Source: Tissierellaceae bacterium (GTDB lineage: Bacteria > Bacillota > Clostridia > Tissierellales > Tissierellaceae). Taken from it: a stretch of DNA of 64,000 nucleotides. Positions 33,581 through 43,424 of this stretch are shown here, one piece after another. The stretch spans positions 38,256-102,255 of the forward strand of contig JALNZV010000006.1 of assembly GCA_023229175.1 (NCBI GenBank), read 5' to 3'. Under the pieces are notes generated by a model. That model saw only the letters and a list, made by a program, of their open reading frames with translations. It made no database searches and was not told the DNA's origin. Made by a program: the position numbers and the translations under genes. How positions within the stretch are numbered: position 1 is the stretch's first letter; each line of letters opens with the position of its first letter.

Positions 33581-36500
33581 ATGAGTAGATTAAGACAAGT
33601 AAAAGATATATATAACAGTATTATGAATACTGTAACTAGTAATGAAAAGGAATGGAAAGAATATCTAGAATTTGCATCAAGATTATATAAATATAAATTT
33701 GATAATAGTATATTGATATATGCACAAAAGCCAGATGCAACAGCAGTTGCAGATATGAGATTTTGGAATAGAAGAATGGGACGATATGTAAACAAAGGAA
33801 CAAGGAGTATAGCTGTATTTGATACAAGAAAAACTGAATTAAAACTAGAGTATCTATTTGATATATCAGATACCAATGGGCCTCCTCATACAATACCTAG
33901 ACTATGGAAATTGAATGAGGAGATTTCTTTTAAACTTATAGATAGTTTAAATAATAGCTTTAATACAGATGAACCTAATCTTGAAGAATTAATCTCGAAA
34001 TATATAGTAAAACCTAAATTAAAGGAATATGAATTTGATTTATCTGATTTTAATTATTCATTTCAAAAACAATATATTAAAACTGTAGAAGATAGTGTGA
34101 ATTTCATGGTGTTTAATAGATGTGGGTTAGATTTATCTAGATTTGAAGATTTACCGACTTTCACCAATATTTCAGATTTTAATATTAAGGAGATGACATA
34201 CAGGCTAGGAATAGATACTACTAGTCTAGCAGAAGAAATTTTAAGAGAAATAGAAAGAGAATTTTATAATATTAGAAAAATTATAAGGAGTGAAAAATAT
34301 GAGGAAAAATCCATTGCTAGAGCTGGAATATCAGGAAGCCAAGGAAGGGATATTATATCCCAAGATACAGATATCTCAAGAAGAGGAAGCAGATCAGATG
34401 CCACTAGGGAAATACGGAAGGATGGCAATGAAATATCTCAAAGAGAACTACCCCAAGAGATACAATTGGTTGAAAATAGAGGGGGAACTGATGGGCCTAA
34501 TGCACAAAGTAGATCAGGAGGCCAAGAAGAGGCTAAAGACATTGGAGAAACAACTACTACAGAAGGAGCCAATAGAGAATCCAATGAACACCTACGAAAC
34601 ATACAGACACAGGGATATGATAAGGAGGACAGCCGAGGAAATAGTCTTGATAGAAATAGTATACAAAAAGAGATAGAAGAAAAAGAAGATGAAGTACAAA
34701 TAAGTATGTTTGGGTCTCAAGATAGGGACTCTTTTTTATTTCCCGATGAAGAGGAAGAAGAACAAGGTAATATTGAAATAGAAATCATTGAAGAAATATC
34801 AAATGAAGAAAATGAACTTATTAACTATAAATTCAACCCTGAAGATGAAATAGGAGTAGGTGGGCTAAAAACAAAGTTTAGAAACAATGTAGAAGCCATA
34901 AAAACCTTAAAAGTAATAGAAAAAGAAAATAGATTAGCCACAAGGGAAGAACAAAGTATATTAGCAAGATATGTAGGCTGGGGTGGTATGCCCCAAGCCT
35001 TTGATAAAAATTCCATAGGTTGGAGTAATGAATATAGAGAATTAAAATCTATTCTTACTTCTGATGAATACAATAGTGCCAGAGCATCAACCCCCAATGC
35101 CCACTATACTTCACCTATAGTAATCAGTGGAATATACAAAGCCTTAGAAAGATTTGGTTTCAAAGAAGGAAATATATTAGAACCAGCCATGGGAGTTGGA
35201 AATTTCTTTTCCACATTACCTGATACTATGAAGAACTCAAGATTATATGGTGTAGAACTTGATGATATATCAGGTAGAATATCCAAACAACTCTATCAAA
35301 AAGCAAAAATAAAGATACAAGGATTTGAAGAAACCGACTATCCTGACAATTTCTTTGATGTAGCTATTGGGAATGTACCATTTGGAGATTATAAATTATT
35401 TGATTCTAAATATAATAGACATAACTTTCTAATACATGATTATTTCTTTGCAAAAGCAATAGATAAAGTTAGACCTGGAGGAGTCATAGCATTTATAACA
35501 TCAAAAGGGACCATGGATAAAGAAAATGATGGTGTAAGAAGATATCTATCAGAGAGATCAGACTTAATAGGTGCTATAAGACTTCCTAATACAACATTTA
35601 AAGATAATGCCAATACAGAAGTAACTACAGATATAATATTCCTTCAAAAAAGAGAAAGATTATCTGTAAAAGAAGCTAATTGGTTAAAGGTAGAGAAAAA
35701 TGAAGATGGAATACCAATAAATGAATATTTTATAAGAAACCCTGAAATGATGCTAGGGAAAATGATCTTTGACACTAGAATGTTTGGAGAAGATAGCAAA
35801 TATACAACATTAATAAATGATGATGAAAATTTTGACTTAGAAAGTGAATTATATAGTGCAATAGAAAATTTAAGGGCTAATATCACAAAATATGAAATAG
35901 AAGAAGAAAATCAAGAGGATGTAATTCCAGCTGATCCTAAAGTAAAAAACTATACCTATACATTAATCAATGATGAACTATATTATAGAGAAAATACAGC
36001 AATGAGAAAGATGGATATTACAGGAAAAACATTAGAAAGAATAAAAGGACTTCATCATATAAGAGAAATCACTAGGGAAATCATCAATATTCAAATGAAT
36101 GGATGTACAGAATCAGAATTAAAGAAGAAGCAAGAAATCTTAAATAAGAGATATGATGAATTTGTCAAAGACTATGGATATATAACTTCTAGAGCCAATA
36201 CTAGAGCCTTTGAAGATGACAATGATTACCCTCTCCTATGTTCATTAGAAGTAGTAGATGAAAATGGAGAAGTTTTAAAGGCTGATATGTTTACAAAGCA
36301 AACCATTAGACCCCATGTAGCAATTACAGAAGTAGATACAGCCAATGAAGCCCTTATGGTCAGTTTAAACGAAAGAGGAAAGGTGGACATACCCTTTATG
36401 CTAGAACTCTATGAAACCACTCCAGAAGCTTTAATAAAAGAGCTAGAAGGGCAAATATACTTAAACCCTATGGAGTATGATGGAGAAGATATTACAAAGG

Positions 36501-39500
36501 GATGGGAAACCCAAGATGAATATTTATCAGGGAATGTTAGAGAAAAGTTAAAGCTGGCCAAAATATTTGCAGAAAACAAACCAGAGTTATTTATGAAAAA
36601 TGTATTAGCTCTTGAAAAGGTACAACCTAAAGACTTAGATGCATCTGAAATAGATGTAAGACTAGGTACTACTTGGGTAGAGATTGAAGATATTGAAAAA
36701 TTCATCTATGAGACCCTAGAAACACCAAGATATCTACACAATTCTTATTCTAGATGGTCCAGTGGAAACAATGAAATAAAAGTAAATTATAACAAGATAA
36801 ATTCTAAATGGAATATACAAAATAAAAGCAGTGATTACTCAGTATTATCTACAGAAACCTTTGGAACTAAAAGAATGAGTGCATATCACATTATAGAAGA
36901 CACACTTAATCTAAATTCAGTAACAGTAAGGGATAGAGTAGATGATGGAGATAGTGTTAGATATGTAGTCAATCAAAAAGAAACCATGTTAGCTAGAGAA
37001 AAACAACATCAATTAAAAGAAGAATTCAAAAACTGGATATTTAAAGACCCTGAAAGACGAGCAAAGTATGTAAAATTCTACAATGAAAACTTCAATAATA
37101 TAAGACTTAGGGAATATGATGGAAGCAATTTAACATTTCCAAACATGAACCCTGATATTAAACTAAGACCACATCAAAGAAATGCCATAGCCAGGATATT
37201 ATATAGTAAAGATAATACATTATTAAACCACTGTGTAGGAGCTGGTAAGTCTTTTGAAATGATAGCAGGATGTATGGAATTAAAGAGATTAGGTTTAGCA
37301 AAGAAATCCATATTTGTAGTTCCAAATCATTTGACAGAACAAATAGGCTCAGAGTTTCTAAGATTATATCCTTCGGCCAATATTCTTGTAACTACTAAAA
37401 AAGATTTTCAAAAGAAGAATAGGCAGAAATTTATTTCAAGGATTGCCACTGGGGATTATGATGCTGTAATCATGGGATATACCCAATTTGAAAAAATCCC
37501 TATATCTAAAGAAAGACAGGAAAGAATGATAAATGACCAAATAGATGAAATAACTCATTCCATAAATGAAGCAAAATCCTCAAGGGGAGAAAATTGGAGT
37601 ATAAAACAGATGGAGAAATTCAAAAAAAGTTTAGAAACTGAGTTGAAAAAATTAAATGATGATAGTAGAAAAGATGATTTAATAAACTTTGAAGAACTAG
37701 GAATAGATGCACTTTTCGTAGATGAAGCTCATTACTATAAAAATTGTGCAGTATTTTCTAAAATGAGAAATGTAGCAGGAATATCTAATACAGCAGCTAA
37801 AAAATCCAGTGATATACTGATGAAATGTCAGTATATTCAAGAGATAAATAATGGTAAGGGGATAGTATTTGCTACAGGGACACCTATCTCTAACAGTATG
37901 ACTGAAATGTATGTAATGCAAAGGTATTTACAACCTAACACCTTAAAAGAAAGAGGTATCAACCATTTTGATGAATGGGCAGCTAATTTTGGTGAAGTGG
38001 TATCATCTTTAGAATTAGCACCAGAAGGTACAGGCTATAGAATAAGAAATAGATTCTCCAAATTTACTAATCTTCCAGAGTTAATGTCAATGTTTAAAAA
38101 TGTAGCAGACACCCAAACAGCTGATATGCTAAATCTTCCAGTTCCAAGATTAAAGGAAGGACAATATAAGCTAATTTCATCAGAGCCAAGTGAATTCGTC
38201 AAAAAAGAGATGGAGAATTATGTTATAAGAGCAGAAGCCATAAGATCGGGAGCAGTAAAACCAAATCAGGACAATATGCTTAAGATAACCAATGAAGCGA
38301 GACTATTAGGAACAGATCCTCGATTAATAGATGAAAAAGCCATTAATGATCCAAATTCTAAAGTAAATAAATGTATAGATAATATTTTCAATGAATACAA
38401 AGATTCAGAGGAAATAAAAGGAACACAAATAGTATTCTGTGATGTAGGAACGCCTAATAAAGATGGGCGTTTTTCTGTTTATACAGATATAAAAGAAAAG
38501 TTAGTAGAAAAAGGAATACCAGAAGATGAAATTTGTTTTATTCATGATGCCAATACAGAAGTACAAAGGGAAAAACTCTTTTCTGATATGAGATATGGGA
38601 ACAAAAGAATAATACTAGGTAGTACACCTAAAATGGGGACAGGTACAAATATACAGGACAGGCTTGTAGCACTTCATCACCTAGATTGTCCTTATAGACC
38701 CTCAGATATTGAACAGCGGGAAGGAAGGATATTAAGACAAGGGAATATGAACGAAGAAGTAAATATCTACAGATATGTTACTAAAGATACCTTTGACAGT
38801 TATTTATGGCAAATCGTAGAGCAAAAACAAAAGTTTATATCCCAGGTAATGACTTCTAAATCCATAGCAAGGAACTGTGAAGATATAGATGAAACAGTAT
38901 TATCCTTTGCAGAAGTAAAAGCACTAGCAACGGGGGATCCAAGAATAAAGGAAAAGATGGACATAGATAATGATGTTGCAAGACTAAGAGTATTGAAATC
39001 ATCCTATGATAATCAAAGATATACCTTAGAAGATAACTTTACTTATAAATATCCTAGACTAATAAAAGAAGAAGAACAAAGATTAGAATGTATTATAAAG
39101 GATATTGAAAAAAGAAATATGAATACTACAGAGAAATTTTCAATTAATATCAATGGAAAATTATTTGATGAAAGGGAAAAGGCAGGAACTATTTTAAAAT
39201 CCCTTTGCAACAAAGTAGAACCAGGGAAAGAACTTCATATAGGCACTTACCAAGGATTTAATCTACTCCTTAGAAAATCAATGCTATATGAAAGCTATGA
39301 GATAACAATCCATGGCAATTTAAAATATAGAGTAGAATTAGGGGACAGTCCCCATGGAAATATGGCCAGGATTGAAAATATAGTTAAAAACCTAGAAGAT
39401 AGAATGATAAAATCAGAAGAAATAATAGAGAACCATAAAAAGAACCTAGAAAACTCAAAACTAGAATACGAAAAACCATTCCCTTATGAAGAAGAATATA

Positions 39501-39631
39501 AAACTAAATTGGCTAGACAATTTGAATTAAATCAGGAGCTGGATTTAGGTAGAAACAATGAAGAAGTGATTGATGAAGATGAAAATGAAGTAGAGGAAGA
39601 GTTGGAAGTCAGTGAGGAAATGGCTATTTAA
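33581..39631 (+). CDS. Giant ICE methylase-helicase (2016 aa)
   Basis: A very large cytoplasmic protein of the kind found on Tn1549-like ICEs. Domain order: an N-terminal ArdC/LtrC-like ssDNA-binding region (1-230, ILIYAQKPDATAV); a low-complexity linker (about 235-400); an N6-adenine methylase-like fold with motif I ILEPAMGVGNFF (near 531) and catalytic-type NVPFGDY (near 597); and an SNF2/DEAD-type helicase with GAGKS (near 1219), VDEAHYYKN (near 1380), ATGTPISNS and C-terminal PSDIEQREGRILRQGN. A coiled-coil tail ends it. It probably protects or remodels element DNA after transfer. The linker also encodes a TnpV-like protein in another frame. GGAGG precedes the ATG. Confidence 0.85.
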   Translation: MSRLRQVKDIYNSIMNTVTSNEKEWKEYLEFASRLYKYKFDNSILIYAQKPDATAVADMRFWNRRMGRYVNKGTRSIAVFDTRKTELKLEYLFDISDTNGPPHTIPRLWKLNEEISFKLIDSLNNSFNTDEPNLEELISKYIVKPKLKEYEFDLSDFNYSFQKQYIKTVEDSVNFMVFNRCGLDLSRFEDLPTFTNISDFNIKEMTYRLGIDTTSLAEEILREIEREFYNIRKIIRSEKYEEKSIARAGISGSQGRDIISQDTDISRRGSRSDATREIRKDGNEISQRELPQEIQLVENRGGTDGPNAQSRSGGQEEAKDIGETTTTEGANRESNEHLRNIQTQGYDKEDSRGNSLDRNSIQKEIEEKEDEVQISMFGSQDRDSFLFPDEEEEEQGNIEIEIIEEISNEENELINYKFNPEDEIGVGGLKTKFRNNVEAIKTLKVIEKENRLATREEQSILARYVGWGGMPQAFDKNSIGWSNEYRELKSILTSDEYNSARASTPNAHYTSPIVISGIYKALERFGFKEGNILEPAMGVGNFFSTLPDTMKNSRLYGVELDDISGRISKQLYQKAKIKIQGFEETDYPDNFFDVAIGNVPFGDYKLFDSKYNRHNFLIHDYFFAKAIDKVRPGGVIAFITSKGTMDKENDGVRRYLSERSDLIGAIRLPNTTFKDNANTEVTTDIIFLQKRERLSVKEANWLKVEKNEDGIPINEYFIRNPEMMLGKMIFDTRMFGEDSKYTTLINDDENFDLESELYSAIENLRANITKYEIEEENQEDVIPADPKVKNYTYTLINDELYYRENTAMRKMDITGKTLERIKGLHHIREITREIINIQMNGCTESELKKKQEILNKRYDEFVKDYGYITSRANTRAFEDDNDYPLLCSLEVVDENGEVLKADMFTKQTIRPHVAITEVDTANEALMVSLNERGKVDIPFMLELYETTPEALIKELEGQIYLNPMEYDGEDITKGWETQDEYLSGNVREKLKLAKIFAENKPELFMKNVLALEKVQPKDLDASEIDVRLGTTWVEIEDIEKFIYETLETPRYLHNSYSRWSSGNNEIKVNYNKINSKWNIQNKSSDYSVLSTETFGTKRMSAYHIIEDTLNLNSVTVRDRVDDGDSVRYVVNQKETMLAREKQHQLKEEFKNWIFKDPERRAKYVKFYNENFNNIRLREYDGSNLTFPNMNPDIKLRPHQRNAIARILYSKDNTLLNHCVGAGKSFEMIAGCMELKRLGLAKKSIFVVPNHLTEQIGSEFLRLYPSANILVTTKKDFQKKNRQKFISRIATGDYDAVIMGYTQFEKIPISKERQERMINDQIDEITHSINEAKSSRGENWSIKQMEKFKKSLETELKKLNDDSRKDDLINFEELGIDALFVDEAHYYKNCAVFSKMRNVAGISNTAAKKSSDILMKCQYIQEINNGKGIVFATGTPISNSMTEMYVMQRYLQPNTLKERGINHFDEWAANFGEVVSSLELAPEGTGYRIRNRFSKFTNLPELMSMFKNVADTQTADMLNLPVPRLKEGQYKLISSEPSEFVKKEMENYVIRAEAIRSGAVKPNQDNMLKITNEARLLGTDPRLIDEKAINDPNSKVNKCIDNIFNEYKDSEEIKGTQIVFCDVGTPNKDGRFSVYTDIKEKLVEKGIPEDEICFIHDANTEVQREKLFSDMRYGNKRIILGSTPKMGTGTNIQDRLVALHHLDCPYRPSDIEQREGRILRQGNMNEEVNIYRYVTKDTFDSYLWQIVEQKQKFISQVMTSKSIARNCEDIDETVLSFAEVKALATGDPRIKEKMDIDNDVARLRVLKSSYDNQRYTLEDNFTYKYPRLIKEEEQRLECIIKDIEKRNMNTTEKFSININGKLFDEREKAGTILKSLCNKVEPGKELHIGTYQGFNLLLRKSMLYESYEITIHGNLKYRVELGDSPHGNMARIENIVKNLEDRMIKSEEIIENHKKNLENSKLEYEKPFPYEEEYKTKLARQFELNQELDLGRNNEEVIDEDENEVEEELEVSEEMAI
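34299..34676 (+). CDS. tnpV: TnpV-like protein nested out of frame in the helicase gene
   Basis: A 125-aa ORF wholly inside the 2016-aa gene, in the +1 frame. ATG 34299 has its own AAGGAG (34285-34290) eight bases upstream. Its sequence carries the hallmarks of transposon-encoded TnpV: LGKYGRMAMKYLKENYPKRYNWL, a middle acidic helix, and RRTAEEIVLIEIVY at the end. TnpV occurs on Tn4451-type elements; its function is not established. The host frame here is low-complexity linker, the usual setting for an overlapping gene. Confidence 0.75.
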   Translation: MRKNPLLELEYQEAKEGILYPKIQISQEEEADQMPLGKYGRMAMKYLKENYPKRYNWLKIEGELMGLMHKVDQEAKKRLKTLEKQLLQKEPIENPMNTYETYRHRDMIRRTAEEIVLIEIVYKKR

Positions 39632-39648
39632 AGAAAGGATGAATCTAA

Positions 39649-41469
39649 TTGAAAAAAACCAAAGAAACATCAATCAACAACACCCTACTAAACATAATAT
39701 CCCCAATGGGATTAGAAATAAAAAGAAACAGCCTAACACTAGGAGAAAACACAGGAAAGGTCTATGGAATAGTAAAATATCCTCAAGATTTAGAATATGG
39801 TTGGTTATCAAGAATTACCAATATACCTGGTACAATTTGTTCTATAAACTTTACTCCAATAGATAGTGGAATATTCATAGAAAACATATCAAGAAGTATA
39901 AATAGAAATAGAGGAGTAGCTAATTCTGCAAAGGATCCTTTAACCCGTTCTAGAGCTGAAAAAGCAGCAGAAGGTGGAGAAAGGATAATGAAGAAAATAG
40001 ACCAACAGGGAGAAGCCATAGGACAAATGGGAATAACCATAATGCCTGTATCTAAAGATGAAGAGTTATTTGAGAAAGCATGCAGAAAAGTAGAAAGTAG
40101 AGTTACATCAGTAAATTGTAGATTAAGAGGATTATCACATCTTCAAGAAGAGGGATTTAAACAACTATCACCATTTTATAGTTCAGAAAAAGAAATAGAA
40201 AATATAATCAATAGAATTGTACCACTATCCACCTTTATAGGTGGATTTCCTTTTGCCTCTTCAGGATATAACGATGGAACAGGCTATTATTTTGCAAAGG
40301 ATAGTTCAGGTGGTTTAGTAATCATAGATCCATGGAAAAGAGAAGAGGATAGAACAAATACTAATTTTGTAATCATGGGGGTACCTGGAGTGGGTAAATC
40401 AACTGCAATAAAACATATAGTTCTTTCTGAATATATGAGAGGAACAAAATTAATCTTCATTGACCCTCATAGAGAATACTTTGAACTATGTAAGAAACTA
40501 AATGGAGATTGGATAAATGCAGGTGGTGGAAGTAAAGGTAAAATCAATCCACTTCAAATAAGAACTTCACCAAAAGATGATGATAATGATATAGAAAGAT
40601 TATATGAAGATGAAGGCCATGGGATGGGAGATATGGCATTATACATTAAAAACCTAGAGATATTTTTCTCACTATATATACCTTCCCTTTCAGATAGACA
40701 AAGAGCAATACTCAAATCTGAAATTATAGAGCTATATAATAGTTTCAATATATTTTGGGATACAGATATTTCAAAACTAAATAATACAGATTTCCCCATA
40801 ATACTAGATTTATATAATCAAATAGCTAAAAAAGCTAAAGATAAAAACAATCCATATATCAAAGATTATGATGATTTAAGTTTATTTCTTAAGGATTTAG
40901 CTCTAGGTTCTGACTCTTTCCTATGGAATGGCCATACAACAATAGAACCCAATTCTAAATGCGTTTGTTTAGATACAAAGGATTTACAAAATTCACCTGA
41001 TAATATAATAAGTACTCAATACTTTAATATCCTTCAATGGGCATGGGAAGAAATAGTAAAAAATCCTGATGAAAGAGTACTTTTAATATGTGATGAAGCT
41101 TATTTAATGATAGATCCAAAGGTACCACAATCCTTAGTATTTCTTAGAAATGCAGCCAAAGGAGTTAGAAAATACGAAGGTGGAATAGCAATTATATCTC
41201 ACTCAGTAGTAGATTTCCTTGACCCAGAAATAAAAATGTATGGCCAGCCTTTATTAGACTTAGCCACCTTTAAAATTATTATGGGAACAGATGGACAAAA
41301 CTTAGAAGAAACAAGAAATCTATATAACCTAACAGATGCAGAGGAAGAACTTATTATGTCTAAGAAAAGAGGTTCTGCCCTTATGATAGTAGGTTCAAAG
41401 AGATTAAATATTCAATTTGAAATCCCAGAGTATAAGTTTAATTATATGGGAAGAGCTGGAGGTAGATAA
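39649..41469 (+). CDS. virB4: VirB4-like T4SS ATPase (motor part)
   Basis: 606 aa from TTG 39649 (AAAGG about ten bases before). Walker A GVPGVGKST (near 244), FIDPHREYFELC, Walker B LLICDEAYLMIDP, and the late motif RNAAKGVRKYEGGIAIISHS are typical of VirB4/TraE-like ATPases. It energises channel assembly and transfer at the inner membrane. A VirB4-type N-terminal domain is also encoded separately at 32960. Confidence 0.88.
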   Translation: MKKTKETSINNTLLNIISPMGLEIKRNSLTLGENTGKVYGIVKYPQDLEYGWLSRITNIPGTICSINFTPIDSGIFIENISRSINRNRGVANSAKDPLTRSRAEKAAEGGERIMKKIDQQGEAIGQMGITIMPVSKDEELFEKACRKVESRVTSVNCRLRGLSHLQEEGFKQLSPFYSSEKEIENIINRIVPLSTFIGGFPFASSGYNDGTGYYFAKDSSGGLVIIDPWKREEDRTNTNFVIMGVPGVGKSTAIKHIVLSEYMRGTKLIFIDPHREYFELCKKLNGDWINAGGGSKGKINPLQIRTSPKDDDNDIERLYEDEGHGMGDMALYIKNLEIFFSLYIPSLSDRQRAILKSEIIELYNSFNIFWDTDISKLNNTDFPIILDLYNQIAKKAKDKNNPYIKDYDDLSLFLKDLALGSDSFLWNGHTTIEPNSKCVCLDTKDLQNSPDNIISTQYFNILQWAWEEIVKNPDERVLLICDEAYLMIDPKVPQSLVFLRNAAKGVRKYEGGIAIISHSVVDFLDPEIKMYGQPLLDLATFKIIMGTDGQNLEETRNLYNLTDAEEELIMSKKRGSALMIVGSKRLNIQFEIPEYKFNYMGRAGGR

Positions 41470-41471
41470 AT

Positions 41472-42287
41472 ATGGATCCAGTATTATTAAAACATGTTAT
41501 CCTTCAATCAATAAAGAATGAGGAAAATAGAAAAAGAACATTTACTCTAATAGCATCAATATTTGTTGCTATTTTTTTAATTTTTACAGCAATAGTATAT
41601 ATCCTATCAAGTCCATTTAAAGCTATAACAAGTTTTTTCTCACCAGAAGTATTAGCTTTTGCCCAGGAATTTCACAATGAATATAGTTTTGACCAACTTA
41701 TAGAGGATGATAATGAGGATTACATCTATAGCTCAGAGTTTGATTTTACTTCATATGATTTTGAAGATAGCTCAATAGATATAGTTTACTTTAATCAAGC
41801 AGACAGCAGATGGAAAGATATTGCCTATGGTAAAACTGGAACCATAGGTAGAAGTGGATGTGGCCCTACAAGTTTGGCAATGGTAATATCAACATTAACA
41901 AAAAAATCCGTTAATCCTGTAGAAATGGCAAGGTGGTCATATAAAAATGGATACTATGCAGAAGGGGTAGGCTCTTATCATAGCCTAATCCCTAATGCAG
42001 CAAAACATTTTGGATTATCCGTAGAAGGCACAGAAGCCTTTAATCCGGATAAAATAATACAAGCCCTATCAAAGGGTCAATTAGTCATAGTAATCATGGG
42101 AAAAGGTCATTTTACAAGCTCAGGACACTTTATAGTATTAAGGGGGATAACAGAAGAAGGTAAAATCTTAGTAGCAGATCCAATAAGCATAAAAAGAAGT
42201 GAACAAGAATGGGATTTATCAATAATACTAAATGAAGCAAGAAAGGGTGCAGGAGCAGGAGGACCATTTTGGATTATAAGCAATTGA
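41472..42287 (+). CDS. Membrane-anchored C39-like peptidase
   Basis: A 271-aa protein. It has an N-terminal cytoplasmic head, one membrane segment (about 24-46), an acidic outer linker and a C39-like papain fold. The catalytic Cys is about residue 130 in GRSGCGPTSLAMV, His in SSGHFIVLRG, and Asp in VADPIS. In this position related ICEs carry a NlpC/P60 or lysozyme hydrolase that opens the cell wall for the channel. A C39-like enzyme probably does that job here by cutting peptide cross-links. It starts 2 bp after VirB4. Confidence 0.78.
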   Translation: MDPVLLKHVILQSIKNEENRKRTFTLIASIFVAIFLIFTAIVYILSSPFKAITSFFSPEVLAFAQEFHNEYSFDQLIEDDNEDYIYSSEFDFTSYDFEDSSIDIVYFNQADSRWKDIAYGKTGTIGRSGCGPTSLAMVISTLTKKSVNPVEMARWSYKNGYYAEGVGSYHSLIPNAAKHFGLSVEGTEAFNPDKIIQALSKGQLVIVIMGKGHFTSSGHFIVLRGITEEGKILVADPISIKRSEQEWDLSIILNEARKGAGAGGPFWIISN

Positions 42288-42306
42288 ATTGTAGGAGGTG
42301 CATATT

Positions 42307-43329
42307 ATGCTCTTATATCTAACCAGTACAGAAAATGTAGGATTATTTGACTTTCTTACAGAAGAATTGGGTATGTTGGTAAAAAAACTATCAGGAGAAT
42401 TTTCATTAAATAGATTTGTAGTACATGACATGAGAAATCTAAGTCATTTTTCATATATTGCAATAGATCTAGAAGCAATTAAAGATGATATAGATGAAAT
42501 TATAGAAGCTATAATTGCTTTTAAAACCCTATATGACTCTAGGATAATAATCTTTGCAGAAAAAGCAGATATAAGCCTAATAAATAAAATCATAGAAGAA
42601 ACAGAAACCTATAATATAATAACAGCTAAAAATATTGGGAAGATAAAAGAAGAAATACGAATATGTGTAAGTCCACAGGGAATGAGTAAGGAATATTTAT
42701 TAAAATCCATGAATACAAGTATGGATATAAATATAGAACAAATTCCACAATACTCCTTCATAGGAGAAAATATAAAAATTATAGTAGCAGGAGCTATGAA
42801 TAGAGTAGGAACAACAACTATAGCTATGAATATGGCATCTTACTTAGCTAGTATAGGTGGCAAGGTATCATATACAGAAGCTAATGGAAACAATCATCTT
42901 GAGAAAATCCATTCCTACTTCTTTTCCAATATCCCTATTAGTAATAACTATTTCTCACAAGATGAAGTAGATTACTTTTTCAATAGTAATATTCCAGCAG
43001 ATAATTATAATTTTAATATCATAGACATTGGTGTATTAAACCAAAGAAACTTAAAGGCTTTTGGAATCGGAGAAGTAAAAATATTGTGTAGTGGTATAAA
43101 ACCTTATGAATTACCACAGCTAAAGGATGCTCTAAAAACAATAAACAAGGAAGATGTTTTTATAGTATTAAATGAAGGGGAAATTCAAAGTATTAAAAAG
43201 TTTTTACCAATAGATGGAGAGATAATATATTCCAGTAAGTATACATCAGACTTATTTAATAAAAATATAAATATAGAAATATGGGAATCCATATTATCGG
43301 CTTATATTGTAGAGCATAAGACTTTATAA
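42307..43329 (+). CDS. CpaE-like protein with degenerate P-loop
   Basis: 340 aa from ATG 42307, eight bases after GGAGG. The N-terminal 120 residues look like a receiver-type fold. The second part is MinD/CpaE-like, but the Walker A is GAMNRVGTTT: the key Lys of GKT is Gly-Thr and the signature Lys is Arg. The Walker B strand is also altered (FNIIDIGVLNQR). It is probably a non-hydrolysing scaffold that partners the intact CpaE-like ATPase at 28002. Last gene of the transfer operon before a terminator. Confidence 0.62.
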   Translation: MLLYLTSTENVGLFDFLTEELGMLVKKLSGEFSLNRFVVHDMRNLSHFSYIAIDLEAIKDDIDEIIEAIIAFKTLYDSRIIIFAEKADISLINKIIEETETYNIITAKNIGKIKEEIRICVSPQGMSKEYLLKSMNTSMDINIEQIPQYSFIGENIKIIVAGAMNRVGTTTIAMNMASYLASIGGKVSYTEANGNNHLEKIHSYFFSNIPISNNYFSQDEVDYFFNSNIPADNYNFNIIDIGVLNQRNLKAFGIGEVKILCSGIKPYELPQLKDALKTINKEDVFIVLNEGEIQSIKKFLPIDGEIIYSSKYTSDLFNKNINIEIWESILSAYIVEHKTL

Positions 43330-43356
43330 TAATTAAAATTGAATATAAGACCAGCT

Positions 43357-43388
43357 AGGCACTTGAAATAAATCAGGTGCCTTTTTTT
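43357..43388 (+). terminator. Terminator at the end of the transfer operon
   Basis: AGGCACTTGA (43357-43366) pairs with TCAGGTGCCT (43373-43382), then T7. Confidence 0.8.
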
Positions 43389-43424
43389 GTGTCTAAAAAC
43401 AGGATAAAAGAAAGGGGATTAAAG

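Noticed and set aside
39612..39866. Open frame overlapping the helicase end and VirB4 start
   Set aside because: It is a shifted-frame shadow of the VirB4 start with Lys/Asn/Arg-rich composition. The VirB4 frame carries the conserved motifs.
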